Assembly (NCBI GenBank): GCA_023333565.1 | Contig: JAJKFH010002767.1 | Coordinates: forward strand, 17,664 to 81,663 | Direction of reading: 5' to 3' | Length of the DNA: 64,000 bases | Origin: Puffinus mauretanicus | Lineage: Eukaryota; Chordata; Aves; Procellariiformes; Procellariidae | The notes under the pieces: model-generated | Told to the model about the DNA's origin: nothing | The model's database searches: none | Seen by the model: only the letters and a program-made list of their open reading frames with translations | Made by a program: the position numbers and the translations under genes | Shown: positions 10,111-23,099 of the stretch, piece by piece | Numbering within the stretch: position 1 is the first letter of the stretch | How the letters are laid out: the number at the start of each line of letters is the position of its first letter

Positions 10111-11083
10111 ATCTGCCGAATGTTTAGATAGGGTCTCTTACAGGCTGTGGCTGGGCAGGCAGGACAACAGGTATGCAGTTTTACTGGGTCCGGTAGATCG
10201 TCTGGGGTACAAATTACGTAGAATATAAACCTCCGCCTAGAAAAAGATTACATAGCTCAGAAGAAATAAAATTGTTTTCCTTAGAATAAAACCGGAATTT
10301 TCCTTAAAATAAATCCAAAGCCTCCATCATTTTACACAATTTCTGTTCAATAATCACAAATTGAATGTGAGAATTTGTTATTTTCTGAAACATGAGAAGC
10401 CCAATATATGCCAATACTGGTTGCTCTCTTATCTGTGAATGACCATTTCCAATGTTTTGCTTCCTGATCCTCTAAGGAAAAACACAAGTGGTTATATTTT
10501 AATTGTGTTTATGACTCCTGCAAATTTAAACAGAATTAATGACTCTCTTCACTCCATCTGCTAGAGAACATGCCAGGAACACGCAGTGATATTGCTCTTT
10601 TTCCTTCCAGTGCCATCTTTTGATCAAGGGAACAATTTTTAACGACTGGACTAATATTTCCACTTACACCAAAGATTTTTCTCTTTCAGCTGTTCTTGTA
10701 AACATCACCACTGGGCTTTTTCAAAGGCTTATGAAGCAATGCAGCATGCTGACTACCAGAACATGGTTTGCCTGTAATTTACATCTGATGGTTATAAAGA
10801 ACCTTGTCATGGTCTCTGCAAGAATGGAAAGCACCTTCTAGGGTATGTTCCTGTTCTGGGCCCTGTATTCACATGCAAAGGTGAAGCTCATGCAAGCACT
10901 GGGTGGTTGTTCAAGTACATGTTCAAGTAATACATTTGACCAACGCAGCAACATAAATCTGCGAAAACAATAGTATGCCTCAGATTAACAGATGTTTCCA
11001 ACTAAATAAAGTGACAACAACAAACTCTCCAGCATTACAAATGGCAAAAAACAATGTACAGGCAGACTGACCTTATGGGAAGT
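10111..11083. other. AT-rich single-copy sequence, no gene recognised
   Basis: This stretch follows the CpG island immediately and switches sharply to AT-rich sequence with several AATAAA hexamers between 10260 and 10320. If the island fires to the right this would be the start of intron 1. No repeat or exon is visible. Confidence 0.45.
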
Positions 11084-11231
11084 TGTCCTGGTATTGGCTG
11101 GGATAGAGCTAATTTTCTTGCTTGTAGCTGGTATAGTGCTGTGTTTTGGATTTAGTATGAGAATAATGTTGATAACACAGTGATGTTTTAGTTGTTGGTA
11201 AGTAGTGCTTACACTAGTCAAGGACTTTTCA
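11084..11231 (+). mobile_element. Truncated LTR, 5' part of the same family as 48549-49133
   Basis: It starts TGTCCTGGTATTGGCTGGGA and follows the LTR at 48549 closely for about 148 bases, including the GTAGCTGGTA and GGATTTAGTATGAGAA blocks, with only scattered differences. Homology stops abruptly after AAGGACTTTTCA, where the full LTR continues with GCTTCCCATG. The remainder is replaced by AT-rich sequence, so it was deleted or never copied. Only the left, U3 portion remains, with no TATA box or poly(A) signal. Confidence 0.85.
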
Positions 11232-14200
11232 TTTATTTCATTATTAAAAAAACCCCACAATAATAATACCACTAATAAAAAAATATCGTTATATTAATAC
11301 AATTCTACTTTTAGGCTTATAGGAAGCAGATAAAGATGGTAGACTTTTAAGAAATAAAAACCTCCAGGGAATAAAATGCAGCTCTCAAACTGTGTGAGCT
11401 GTGCAGCGAAGGGTTCACAAAACATAACGCTCACCAAGACATAGACCCACTTTATTCCTGTCCTCTGGCTTGAGGCAGTCAGTGCCTTTGTTCATAACCA
11501 CTAATTTTAGACCGGATTCTGCTGTATTTGATGTCAGGTTTGACACCCCCATGAATATATTATGGGAGAAACAGGTATGACATGAGAATGAACAAAACAT
11601 ACAGCCAGGCTCTCCAAAGCACCCACCGACACCATCTTTTTCCAGATTTTCCTGCCAAGTTCACACCAAAAGGGAGCTTTAGACTCATCGCAAAATCTAG
11701 GGAGCATCTTGCCCAGCTCACTGGTGCCAGAGGGATTTTGGTGTGTGGGGAGTCTCTGTGCTCCTTTTTCTCCTCTTCCTTGCTCCTTCCTTCCTCCTCG
11801 CCTTACATTTGCTCCTCGCAGAGGAACCGCCGGCATTTCAGGAGCCTGGTGACAAGCACAAGCCCCGCCAGCGCCAGCAGTGCCGACAGCCACCAACCTC
11901 CTTGGGGAGGAACCCACCCCCTCCGCTGCTGGGTCCCCATATGTGAAGACCTAGTGCTGCCTCGGAGGATCTAGGTGGACTTTAGTTAGCAGTGCCTATC
12001 TCTGCACAGCCTAAGACTTGTGCTTTGTGGAAGAACACTCATTAGTTTTACTCCAATTTTTCATTGGGTGCACCACGCAGTACATACAAAACACAATTCA
12101 TTTCTTATTGTCTACCTGGATTTGAGGATTGTATTACAGAACTTCAGTTTTGTTTAAACTGAAAAAAGAAGAAATGAAAACACTATGCATTTTTGCATTA
12201 ATTATGAAGATGCAAAGTAAGAGATCCAGGTATGTTTAACATTATGATGTCCTGAAACAGTTCAGCTATCTTGAGGCAAAAAGAAGGTAATTCAAAAAAT
12301 TTCACTTAGTCAGTGTGGTGGTGTTATAGAGCAGTGTACTGTAACTTTCCAGGTAGTACATGATGGTAAAGTTACGGGCTTTTTACATAACTCATAGGCT
12401 TTGTTATACATAATTCACAATGCTAAGCATAGGAAGAACGGGCATAGAGAAAAGGAGAATGTTCCAAGTTTTCCCTTTTCTTTATAGGGCAACTCAAGTA
12501 TCCAGGTTTGTGGGATTCAGGCTCCCTGGGCCATATTTTCAGAGCTGCCTAGGGGCAGAAATAGAAGTCCACTGAAGGGCACAGGATTTGGGGCTCTAAA
12601 TGGGGTGCAGAATTTTCCCAAAGCATGCAAAGCAATGCAGAAAATGCGTGGTGCAGGTGGGCATGTTGCTGCCTGCTGCCAGATTGCGTTGCAGTGGAAA
12701 ATGCTGCCCGAGAGTGACGGGGGCTCTGTGTGCCTCCTGCGTTGGGTCAGTGCCCCAAACATTTTTGAGACTGCTTTGATTCAACTTCCAGAGTCACCTG
12801 CTGTCATCGTAGAGGTCTGTGCTGATCAGGAGCGTGATGGAGTCTGAAACATGAGCAAGGAACATGCATGGGCAGTGTGTCCTCAGACAAGTGGTTTATT
12901 TTCCATGGCGGGCACCTGGTCTAACACAGTTTGCATCTCTACCAGCATGTGATGTGCACACCACGAATGTTGGCACAGATGACACTGATGTCGCCTGTCA
13001 AAGAGAGGACCAAGCCTTTGGCATCCATCTCAAGATTTCTGAAGATTGGATGAACATCATCTCAGCGCCCGTGGGTGTGTTTGGTCTGAGCCAGCTCCTT
13101 AAGGCACGGTGTTACCCTCAGGAGGTGGTCTGCCTCCCCACTGACTGAACAGGGTCCAGGCCACCAGCTTTGACTGAACACTGGCCTTTTAAACAGCTGG
13201 GGTGGGAAAGAAATCCTGCGATGAAGAGGGACTCCAGAAGTGCCTTGACAGCACTCTTTATACATATCGGCACTTGAGCATCTTTGCAAATCTAATCCAA
13301 ACTGCTCAACTGCTGAAAATACATCTTGAGATGTTTTAAAACTTCATCCTATATGCTGTTCTGGGGTGGGAACTTTTAAGAATGTGGCTTCAGTGCTATG
13401 TAAAGAGACAAATGGAGAAGTAAAGGTTGGTGAAAGCCCAGCGAGGGATAGGACAGCGAGGTCCAATTACAAATCTGCTGTGTATAGATCTGGTTTTCCA
13501 AGATGTTATTCCTTAACGGGAGGTAGAACAAAGTGATTCTGGCATGCCAAAACAAGGCAGATCCTGAGAGTCTAGAGACTGGCTTGAAAACATGACATTT
13601 TATGGGAAGAAACCAATTGGCTTTATATGCTTTCTGGGTTTATAAAGTCAGTAATAACTCGACTTGCTAACTCAATTGTCTGAAATTCGGGCTTCAGAGA
13701 CTAAATGTGGACACTTATTATGGAGAAAATCTTCACCTTGTATGTCCAGATATATGGATGTATAGCAGAGTGGAAATACTGTCATTTCCCTTGGGGACAT
13801 GAGAGACATTCGGCCAGGTTGCATTTTTTCCCTGCCAGCAGAGACAGCTGTAAGAACAAGACCAGGAAGGAAAGACTGGGCACATGGTGCCCAGTAACAT
13901 TCCCTGCAGTAAGTGCCATCACCCAAGGGCAGGCACTGGTGCACAAAATCTTCAGGAATAAATAGCATTCATTTGGACCCTTGCAGCATCCAAAAATGAA
14001 AGCAATCAAGGTGGTGACGAGATGTATCTATTGCATCTCAGCCATCAGTACATCTGGGACATCCGCCCTGAAGCAGGTGGACCTCTTCGATGATGGCGGA
14101 TGAGAGCAATGACAGCTCTCAGGGGACCCACGGGAGCTGGCAGTTGTGCGACAAGCAACGACTTTCCTGGAAGGGACTTGACAAAAGCAGAGCATTCGGT

Positions 14201-17200
14201 ATATCTGCAAAGTTTGGGTTTCTCTGGGCTTTCAATTGCCTTCAGCTGTCTGTGTGAGTGGCGTGGTGGGGAACAGGCAACAGTACGGAACAGCAAGAAC
14301 AGCCTGTAAAATCCCACTTTTGTTGTTCTGTTGTTGATTGACATGTCACTGTAAGAAGGGAAAAGCATGAGTTGATTCAAGTTGCCCAGCAGCAGGCAGC
14401 TGCTAATTTTTCATCTTGTCTTAACAAATGAATTCATGAGGACCAACTCCAAATCTGTCCTGGACAGGGCCTTTTATTTGCAAAACTCTGGGATTGCGAT
14501 AGCTGCTGTAGCCTAGTGCAGAGATGGAAAGTAAGGGTGGTTCAGCCATTCAGCTTCATCACAGGAGACCTCACATAGAGGGAATCTAGAGGCTGAGGTT
14601 AGCCTGGGACATGGGAGAGCGTAGGAAATTAAGAATGACAATAACATCACTTTTCAGCTTTAAGTTGCAGATGATCTCTGGTAACTGTTACTTTTAGAAA
14701 GAAAAGGGAGGAATACTTAACTGGAGCCCATCACAAAAACATCCTTCAAGCTTTTCTTCACTCAGCTATAGCCAATTCAATCCACCTGTCCGAACGTCTC
14801 TCTGGTTTTGCAGCATGTGAGCAAGTATGTGCCTTGTGACAACCCCGAGTTCCCTTCACAACTTGGAAGGGAATTTGGAACTGCACTGGACTTTGATACA
14901 TCAGAAAATTAAGCAAAAAAAGCATAATCAGGAAAAAACAAGTCTAGCTTATTACTCCCTGTCTCTTCCAGCCCTTGCACGGATCCCTCCTCTGCAATCA
15001 AGACACTGATGGTCTACTTGCTGTAAGGAAAAGCAAAGCCTCTCCTAAGGCACCAGGCTTGCAGCATTATGCATCCCTTCCGTTGTATTTGCTTCAGTGG
15101 TAGGCGGATGGCCTTGGGTCCCAAGCCACGCAGCTCGGGCGTTGCACAGAGGAGCACGGCATGGCACGGGGCTTAAAACCTCCTTTCAGCAGATCTCCTA
15201 TGTAGAGAAAACTAGTCCCCATCACTAACCTGAATCCAATTATACCTTGTTGCACTTCATTAATGTATTTTGCAGGAAGAGACAAAGCCAATTACTTGCA
15301 CTTATTCCTTACAAAAAGTTAATGATAGTTTATTGGAACCAACAGAAAACTGAGGATGTGTTAAATATTTTGGGTTTTTAACTTTTTGTAAATTCTCCTC
15401 AATGACTACTAGGAGGACTGGAGTGCTAGAGGGGCACAAAAAGTGCAATGGACCTATTTTAAAATCAGTTTGAATTTACCTGCAAACTTTGTAATTTATT
15501 TGGGTGAGAAGACCTGTGGCTAATTCCAGGCTCAGTCTGGCTGGTGAGAAGGCTGGGGCTCTGTGCCAGACACTCCGCAGTGGCAAACCGACATTTGAGC
15601 AGTAACTCCGAGATCAGGCTGTGCTGCCCTTTGCCACACGTGTCTTTTGCCCTGCTGATTCCATAGCCTGGCCCACTGGGGCCAGGAGCTTGAAGTTCCC
15701 ATAGTATCACATCTGGGAGTCTTGTGGTATCACCTAAAAACACCTTTCATAAATGGAAGGGAAAGGCAAGTCTCAGTTATTTTTAACTGCTTTCCATCGT
15801 GAAAGACCCAGAAAAAAAACAGCAAAGAAAAGTGTCTTGGCTTTGGGTCAAACAAAATCTTTAATTTCAAATATGACCATTTTCCAAAGACTTTTCTGTA
15901 AGCAAAGAAAATTTCAAAACAAAGCAAATTTTGAGGAAAAATTCAAAATATTTTTCATTAAAAAGCCTCAATATTGTGAAGACTTTTTGGCTCATGATTT
16001 TTTTATTGGGCAGTGCACACAGGTTTTTCTAGGAAAAGGATCCAGCACTTTTAGCATTCCTGGTATTGTGCAATACAAATGATCTGTTTATCAATAATTC
16101 GCTAATGGGAAAGCTCTCAAGCAGCAGCTGTCATTGTTGTTGTGGGTGGTCGTATGCTGCAGTAACACTTGAGAAACCCCAAAGGGAAGAAGATCTCATA
16201 CGCTGAGGGCTGCACAAGCCTATAGCACAAGGGGGTGCAGGAAGAAACCACTCCTTGCGGACCTCCTCAGGAGGAAAAACTAATTAGGGCTTGTCAAACC
16301 CCGTGCCTCAGTCCCGATCAGAGACCAGGCACTGTTTCTTCTGCCTGCCCAGTGGAAATCTGGAGGGCAGTCCCTTCTTTAAATACGGCACTTCTTATCG
16401 GGGTGTGCCCAGCCCCGTTTCCCCTGTTAAGACTCCCTTTCTGGAAAATTCACCCAGTGACAGGAGATGACCCTGGAGCTTTGCAGCATCTGTTTGCAGA
16501 GGTTGCGTGCCCAAGCAAGGCATAGTTCCTGCAAAATGATTCATGGAAACGGAGCAAAATCTGTGTGCAAAACCACCACTTTGAGAGCGACTGTTTTGGG
16601 GACGTCTCTGCTTGAATTTAGAAGAAACCTCTCCTTTTAGAGTCCTGTTTGCAGAGGGGACGCTGCTGCGTGTGCTGTGCGTAGCAGAGGTTGCCACTTT
16701 GCCTCTGCTCTATCCCGGGCTGGGTTTGCAGCTTTACTCTCTGGGTGCTGCCCCTTCCCCTGGACCAACCCAAACTTCTCCTGATGCTGTGCTCAGCTTT
16801 GGGGGTTTCTGCCCGCGCCCTTGAGAAGAGCTTTCTCTTTCTTGTCCTGGTCTGGTGGTCAGCACATTTTTCCTCTGGCCTGGAGAAATGCCATTTTTTA
16901 ATTACCCTCCCTTCATTCTCTTTTTCAACCAAAGAGTTGCCCTTTCTTCCATATTTGTTATTCTACACAAGACAAAGTTATCCCCTCTTCAGTACTGTAT
17001 ATATCAAATATAGATAAAACATTCCCAAATTTTCTTTCTTTCTTTTTTCTTTTTTTTTTTTTCCAATGCCGAATGCTTAAAGATCAGGATTTCAGGCTGA
17101 GGGCCGTAAGAGAGCATCCATTGGCAATGTTTCACTCTTATGTTCAGCAGAGAAGGCAGTTGGTTGGGGCAGATGTTTGCTGTGTATAAACACCTCACAT

Positions 17201-17805
17201 ATGGCTGCTGGAGTTGTCCTCCTCCATGTCCTGCTGCTCTCTAGCTGGTTTTGGAGGTATGTGACCCCATCTTCTTAGCCGCTGCCTGACTCAGTATGCA
17301 TGAGCCAGCAGTTATACACAGAGTTCATAAAATCTATCGGATTTCATAACTTGTACATGGGAAGACTCCCAAACTCTGACAGTGTTGTCATCCAAATGAG
17401 CTCCAAGGCTGCGGGGCTGAGCACATGGGAGTGGTCTATATAACTAAAATAAATAGAAAATAACTTCACTAAGGTACGCTTATTTGCAGAAAGGGGCATG
17501 GTTGGTCACTTTTATGCACTAAACCTCAGACGTGCCCAGGCAATGTTGCCGAAACATCTCCCCAGGTACACGGCTGCGTCCAACAGCACCTGCCACCCCC
17601 TGCCCCACCGCTCTGCCTCCAAAGGGCTGAAATCTGCAGACCGAACATCAGCATCAACTAGTGGTTTCCATTTAACACATATGCGAAAGACTTCTGAATG
17701 AAACTGAAAATTTCACTCCAGACTTCTGTCCAGGTTTCTGTGTGCAGCTGTAATGGAGAGTGAAAGGGAAAATGGTGGAGAGGAAGAAGCTTCTGCCCTG
17801 ACAGG
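11232..17805. other. Long single-copy stretch without recognised genes
   Basis: No recognisable exon or retroelement was found over about 6.6 kb. A short segment near 12510-12620 vaguely resembles a palindromic repeat seen in reptile and bird genomes, but too weakly to call. A-rich, GAAAA/TTTTC-rich sequence lies at 15810-15990, and a pyrimidine tract at 17030-17063. All open frames are short and overlapping on both strands. Confidence 0.45.
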
Positions 17806-17858
17806 GTCAGGCAGTTGGACTAAATGATTGTTGTAGGTCCCTTCCAGTGGAACTATTG
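17806..17858 (+). mobile_element. CR1 3' tail fragment
   Basis: The words GGCAGTTGGACTAAATGAT and GTAGGTCCCTTCCAGTGGAA match the last 50 bases of CR1 3' UTRs (consensus-like: TTGGACTAGATGAT, then GGTCCCTTCCAACC). Instead of ending in two or three octamers it runs straight into the pentanucleotide array that follows. Confidence 0.75.
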
Positions 17859-17976
17859 TATTGTATTTTATTGTATTGTATCATACTGTATTGTATTGTA
17901 TTGTATTGTATTGTATTCTATTCTATTCTATTCTATTCTATTCCATTCCATTCCATTCCATTCCATTCCATTCATT
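17854..17976 (+). repeat. Pentanucleotide microsatellite, TATTG to TATTC to CATTC
   Basis: About 120 bases of 5-base units change in register from left to right. TTGTA units with a few imperfect copies come first, then five TTCTA units, then about seven TTCCA units. It begins at the point where a CR1 tail would carry its terminal repeats, so the array appears to have been seeded by the CR1 end. It has an open frame of repeating hydrophobic residues that is an artefact. Confidence 0.95.
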
Positions 17977-20900
17977 TTAGTGGACTCAATGTTTTTAATT
18001 CCATTAGAAATTCATGACTGAAAAAAGCAGATGTCTTGCTCTTACTGTAACACTGTAGAGCTGCTCAGACTCCTAAACCAAATGTTTTCAGTCCTTGCTC
18101 ATGTTTTCCTCTCATTTCTAAAGGAAAATAACCTAAATAAGACTGAATGAATCATAGGGTGAAAACCTCTGGGCCAGCTTTTCTAAAACACCCAAGTTTG
18201 CCTGACTTCTGTGTCGTGCCATTGTGGTCCCCCAGCACAAAGCTCGCTGACCCCCGCCCGGCTGCGGGCGGTGAAGAGCCGGTGCCCTGGATGCAGATGG
18301 TTCCCGCACTCAGGATGCGGGGAGGGGATGGGGTGGCGGCAGCAGAGGAGGATCTCGCGTACGGCCTCTGGTCCTGGCATCTCCGTGCAGAAGTGTCCCA
18401 CTACGCCCGTATGCCGATGTGGCAGAGAGACTCCTGGTCTGGGTAACTTGTGGAGAGCAGCAGACGTGGTTGTGGGTCAGGAGAGGATGCGGGGGTTTCC
18501 GGGAGATCTCCAGGAACCGACCCACTTGTCCATAGTATGAGTGTACAGTAACAGCACGTGGGAGGAAGATCTGCCAGTCGAAATGTGCACAGAGGGTAAC
18601 TCTTTTGGATGTAAGATTTTCATTGCCATGAAGACTGACAGTTCAGCATAGACAGATGGCGATAGAATGGGGGGGGAAACCCCCCAGGTTAACCTGACAG
18701 CCTGCAGGACTGGGAGGGAAGCCCCTGGCTGAGCAGCGCCCCGGGGCACGGATCCATTGGCTCTCCCCCCGTGGTGTTGCGCCCTCGCGGGGCATTCCAG
18801 GCTCCGCGGCCGACGAGGGAGGACCCTGCACGGGCATCCCCTCCTCGGCTGGGGGCAGGTGCAGTTTTTGGCCTCGGCTGCCCCTGGTCCCCCCATGAGG
18901 CTCTGAGGATAAATGCTGTGGGCATGGCAAGCCTCCGCGTTTTCTGTGTGTGCTTTAGCTGCAACAAAGCTCCAAGACGGTGCTAATTTTACAGCAGCTG
19001 AAGACATGTCCTGAGGCTCTCGCCTTAGTCATGTACCCTTTTAGCTTCTAATTTCTTAGATTTGTCACACACCCTGTAGATTAAAACATAGTATTTTATC
19101 TCTGAATCATTAACTTTTGTTGCTTTCTTATGCCCGTTTGGATCTTTTTCTGCTCCAGACAGCTCCGATTATAAATAGTTCAATAACACATGTCCTCCTT
19201 ATTTTAAGACTATCATTTATATGACTGCAAGTATGAATGTGCAGTAAGTTAACAGTGATGCCATAAAGAGGCTAAAATAATTAATCACTTTACTGCAGTT
19301 AATGGATTCAAGGGCACAGGAACGCGTACATGAGCTCCTGCCGCAGGTTTCAATAACATGCCCAGGAGCCGGGAAAAAGCGAAGGCGTAAGTAAGCATTT
19401 GGGATGAAAACTTTGGGGAGAGGGTGTGCGAGCGCCTGTGTCTGTTGAACAACGGGGTTTCCCAATACCGGTCTGGGAGCATCTCCCAGCCCTGCAAGGA
19501 TCGGCAGACAGCAGTCGGTGCAAAGGGATGCCCAGCAGAGCCCGGACCCGGCCGGCGGGGAAGGAGGGGAGCAGAATGGCTTTGCCAGAGGCAGTAACGA
19601 AACTAAGGAATTCCTCCAGAAAGAGAGCACTCGGCATGCTTTCTGCACTACTGCTTGGTAGATGTCCAAACTGCAGGCAAGGCACTGCTAACTCGTGCAG
19701 TACTAGAAACATTGCATTTGCTGATGCAGTGCTGTATGGGGGAGGAAATCCGTCTCAGGAACCAGGGAGGCACGCTCGAGCCGGAGCTGCGTGCCGTGGG
19801 TTTAGATGGTGCAGGAGGTCTTGTGGTGCAGTGGGAAGGTCTTCTGCAATTCCTCTCGGGTTGCCCTCCCTTTCATTGATCAAAGTCTTCAGCTCACTGT
19901 TCTGCGCCTCAACAAAATGTTGTCCCCATAGAGCCCTGTTAGAAGTGTCCTGAGGGACGCAGAGTTCGGGTGGTCGGAGACTTTGGTTGCAATGGGAAGT
20001 GCAGGCAGCAATGGATTTGCTCACCACGCATGGGTACAGAAGTCAGCTGTAAAAGTGACATCATACATATACCTGCCTTGCATGTCCTTTCCCAGACACC
20101 ACCTGGGAGAGCTGTTGGCGGCATTAATGGGGCGGTTGCCTCTGCCACCCCGTGGCTCTGCAGGGACGGCTTGTGAGGTTCCCCCAGTAAAAGCTTAATG
20201 GGAAAGAAGCTGCCGGGCCGAGGAATGTAGCGCAGTAAGTCCAGGGGCTCACACTCCCCGGGCAGACATGCCACCCTGGCTTAGGAGAATAAGTTGTACT
20301 GATTTGAAGTGAGCTCTGTAACAAGAGCTAAGCTGAGCCTCCGAATCAAAACAAATTCCTCTTAACAAGGGCACACGCTTTCCCAGGAGAAGCTCGCTTT
20401 CCAAAAAATGCTACTGGGGAGGGGGGAGAAGGGAGCTGAGGACTAAAATTGCATTTTTGGCATGTTGAGACTGACATGTACAGATTTTAAGGGTTATTTT
20501 GGTGTGGAAAGCTGGAGTTCCTCAGGTTTCCCCCGCTCCTTCAAAGCCAGCCCCCAGGTATCAGACACAGCTACAGACATGGCCAGACCAGTCGCTGGCA
20601 TGGGCGCTGATGCCAGTGGTAATTAGTAGCTAGTTATCCAGGTTTAAATGCTTTTCATGGAAGACGATACTGTTATTCCTAGCTAGCTCGCTTTCTCCAT
20701 CATCAACCTGGGGCTGAACTGGTTTTTGGCATGATTGACCCCTGTGTGAAATGAGGCTGCCGAGTGCCACTTCCTCCCGTGCTTGCCAGATTTTGTCCAG
20801 CTCACGCAAGACACGCATGCATGCTTTCTGAGCTTCAGGAAAACCTTTGCACAGCCCCTAGGATAAGGATGTAATGAAAACAGAGCTCTTCTGAAACTCG

Positions 20901-22619
20901 GCTCTACACCCCTGCCTGAAATTTTATCCTAAAGCAAAGGAATTGGTGCATGGGGGGCCAGGGGGAATGCCGTACCGGAGATTACAAAGGAGCAGGTAGA
21001 CAGAAACATTTCTACTTACTTATTATGTGGCTTGTCCGTGTTTGATTTTCCTTTGTAGGACTGACTTTTCCCTTTTTCTTTTTTTCAAAAGACATTTTTT
21101 TCTGTCTCTTTTCCAGTCCACTCAGCATTGAAGCAATGAGAGTGCTATCACGGATTACAGGCAGGTCAGAGAGGGCAAATTACTTGCCAAAATAGTCTCT
21201 CTGCAGGGTCTTATTGGTGTTATGTGCTAAGTTATGTGATAAGTCAAAGTTAGCGTTGCATAACATTCTCCCAGTACTTCTTGTAACCGCTTTTGCAGTA
21301 CATAGAGTGATTTACTTTCTGCAATGTTGCTGCTATTTTATTCCTGCTGAAACTTTCAAAGTGCACGGTAGCTTATTGTTCACTGATTCCTGCTTCTTGT
21401 TCCTGCCTTTGTGCCAAATACTTGCCTGCTTTCACTGGATCGTATTCCTCTGAGTTATGACTAAATGCAGGTTCAATAGAAGGGTGTCTTGCTTACACTT
21501 GCTGAATTTATGGCTCTTTAGAGCTTTGGATCACAAAAAAGTCACTCTGAACCCCCTAAAAGGGGTGACTAATACTTACTGAGCCAAGAGACCTAAAACT
21601 CTAGAGCCTGCAGGACTCTCCTCTGGAGGTCTCGATGGAGGGCACATGCCTGGGACTAGACTGGGCAGAAGGGGTAAGGTGTGCCGCAGGTGCAGCTCCC
21701 ACACAGCGAAAAGCCAACACTAACTGTGATGGTGTCGAGGAATATCCCTGTGCATTTGGGAGGGCTGTGCTGTGGGCCTGCGGGCTGATTCATTCTGGAT
21801 GAAGGTCGAGCCAGTGCATGGCAGCAGCCCTCATGGTCTGGTTCTGCAAGGCCAAAGACAGGCGTGAAGGTTTTCTGCTGGCAGCGCTAGGACTCAGTGG
21901 TGTAACCAGTGAGGAGGAGGCAGGCCTCAAGATATCTTCATTACCCAATATTGAAAACCAATCTTTTGGCATTTCCTCCTTCTTCCTTCTAATGGAGATG
22001 TTCCTGCAGAGGTTTTTGCCTCCTTGCCTTGAAACAGCCTTCTGTGGCATTGCCATTGATGTGGCTGCTCTGTTCACCCAGTGTGGTGGCTCAGCCACAG
22101 ATGTTGTGTAGGTTATGGAATGCAAATGCATAAAACCAGCTAGCAGGCTAACCAGGCACTTACGACTTCTGTTCATTTTTTGAAGGAAAAAGAATGTCAG
22201 GATGCATGTCTGATACTTTCTAATAACCATTTCTCTATGAGTATCAACAGCAGCTGGGGGCCACATGCTAGGCATATGCAGGTCTACGATCTTGAAAACA
22301 GTGCCTGCTCTGTTTATTTTAGGTGCTATGATATCAGGAGCCCTCCCTTCTTCCTTCGTACCTGTTTCTCCATCCACTCGCTCCCCAGCTGCTCCAGTGA
22401 TGCAGCCGCCTTCCTCTGGCAGTGCTCCCCTCCCCTGCATGCGTGCAAGAGGCACCAGCCGCAGCGTGCAACCGGGGATGCTGCCCGCTGTCCATGTTCA
22501 CTGCTCGTACGTTTCTACACTACTAATACACTTCCTGCAGTCCCAGGGAATAGGTGGAAAGGCAGAGCATTGTCGAGCAAGGATTCAGATTAAAGGACAA
22601 ATGTAGCTGGCCAAAGTGA
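17977..22619. other. Single-copy sequence with GC-richer patches, no gene recognised
   Basis: GC-rich patches with scattered CpG occur near 18230-18480 and 18720-18880. A G8-AAA-C6 hairpin followed by a 12-bp palindrome sits at 18669-18696. AT-rich, TAAT-containing sequence at 19050-19300 has the look of a conserved noncoding element, unproven. No exon or repeat element was recognised. Confidence 0.45.
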
Positions 22620-22970
22620 ACTATTACATGAAACAAAGGGAAAATAACGACTAAAGATCTTTCACTGCAGCCAGCTAATTATCATGAGTTCTGGACTTAA
22701 CTGTTCAGCCATAGAATTAAAAACCTTAATTATATTGTCACCTTTGTCTCTCGGCTCCCATTGCCCACAAATGAATCCATTTACTGTAACTGCTGCTGAT
22801 GGGAAGAAATTGATGGCAGTCCCAGTGAGGTGGGAGAGAGGAGCTGGGAAAAAAAAAAGTGAGAGGCAACATGGTGATGGCTGCACAGCTGGGTGACAAC
22901 TACATTCCAGGACATTATAAATTAAAAATATTTTTAATGAGACAAATACGGGTTTGATGGATTTTGTGCT
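22620..22970. promoter_or_regulatory. Candidate enhancer with SOX and homeodomain sites
   Basis: This compact AT-rich block contains AACAAAGG (22632-22639) and CCTTTGTCT (22741-22749), both good SOX-type sites in opposite orientation. It also has several homeodomain cores (CTAATTATCA near 22675, CTTAATTATAT near 22725, TTTTTAATGAG near 22932). No repeat or coding frame explains it. Together these suggest a developmental enhancer, but only motif content is seen; conservation and activity are inferred. Confidence 0.3.
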
Positions 22971-23099
22971 TTCCTTGCGCTCCCTCCCCCCTTCCCACGC
23001 TCTTGCTGCCACCGGCGTTGCCTTTTTAATTATAAGTCATGCCTCCTGTCAGATCATTCTCCTTCCTCTGCTGCCAGCTCCCTGGAGAGCCTCATATGT

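Noticed and set aside
12510..12620. Segment resembling a palindromic interspersed repeat of reptiles and birds
   Set aside because: Only a few short words match from memory, and the expected inverted second half is not visible.
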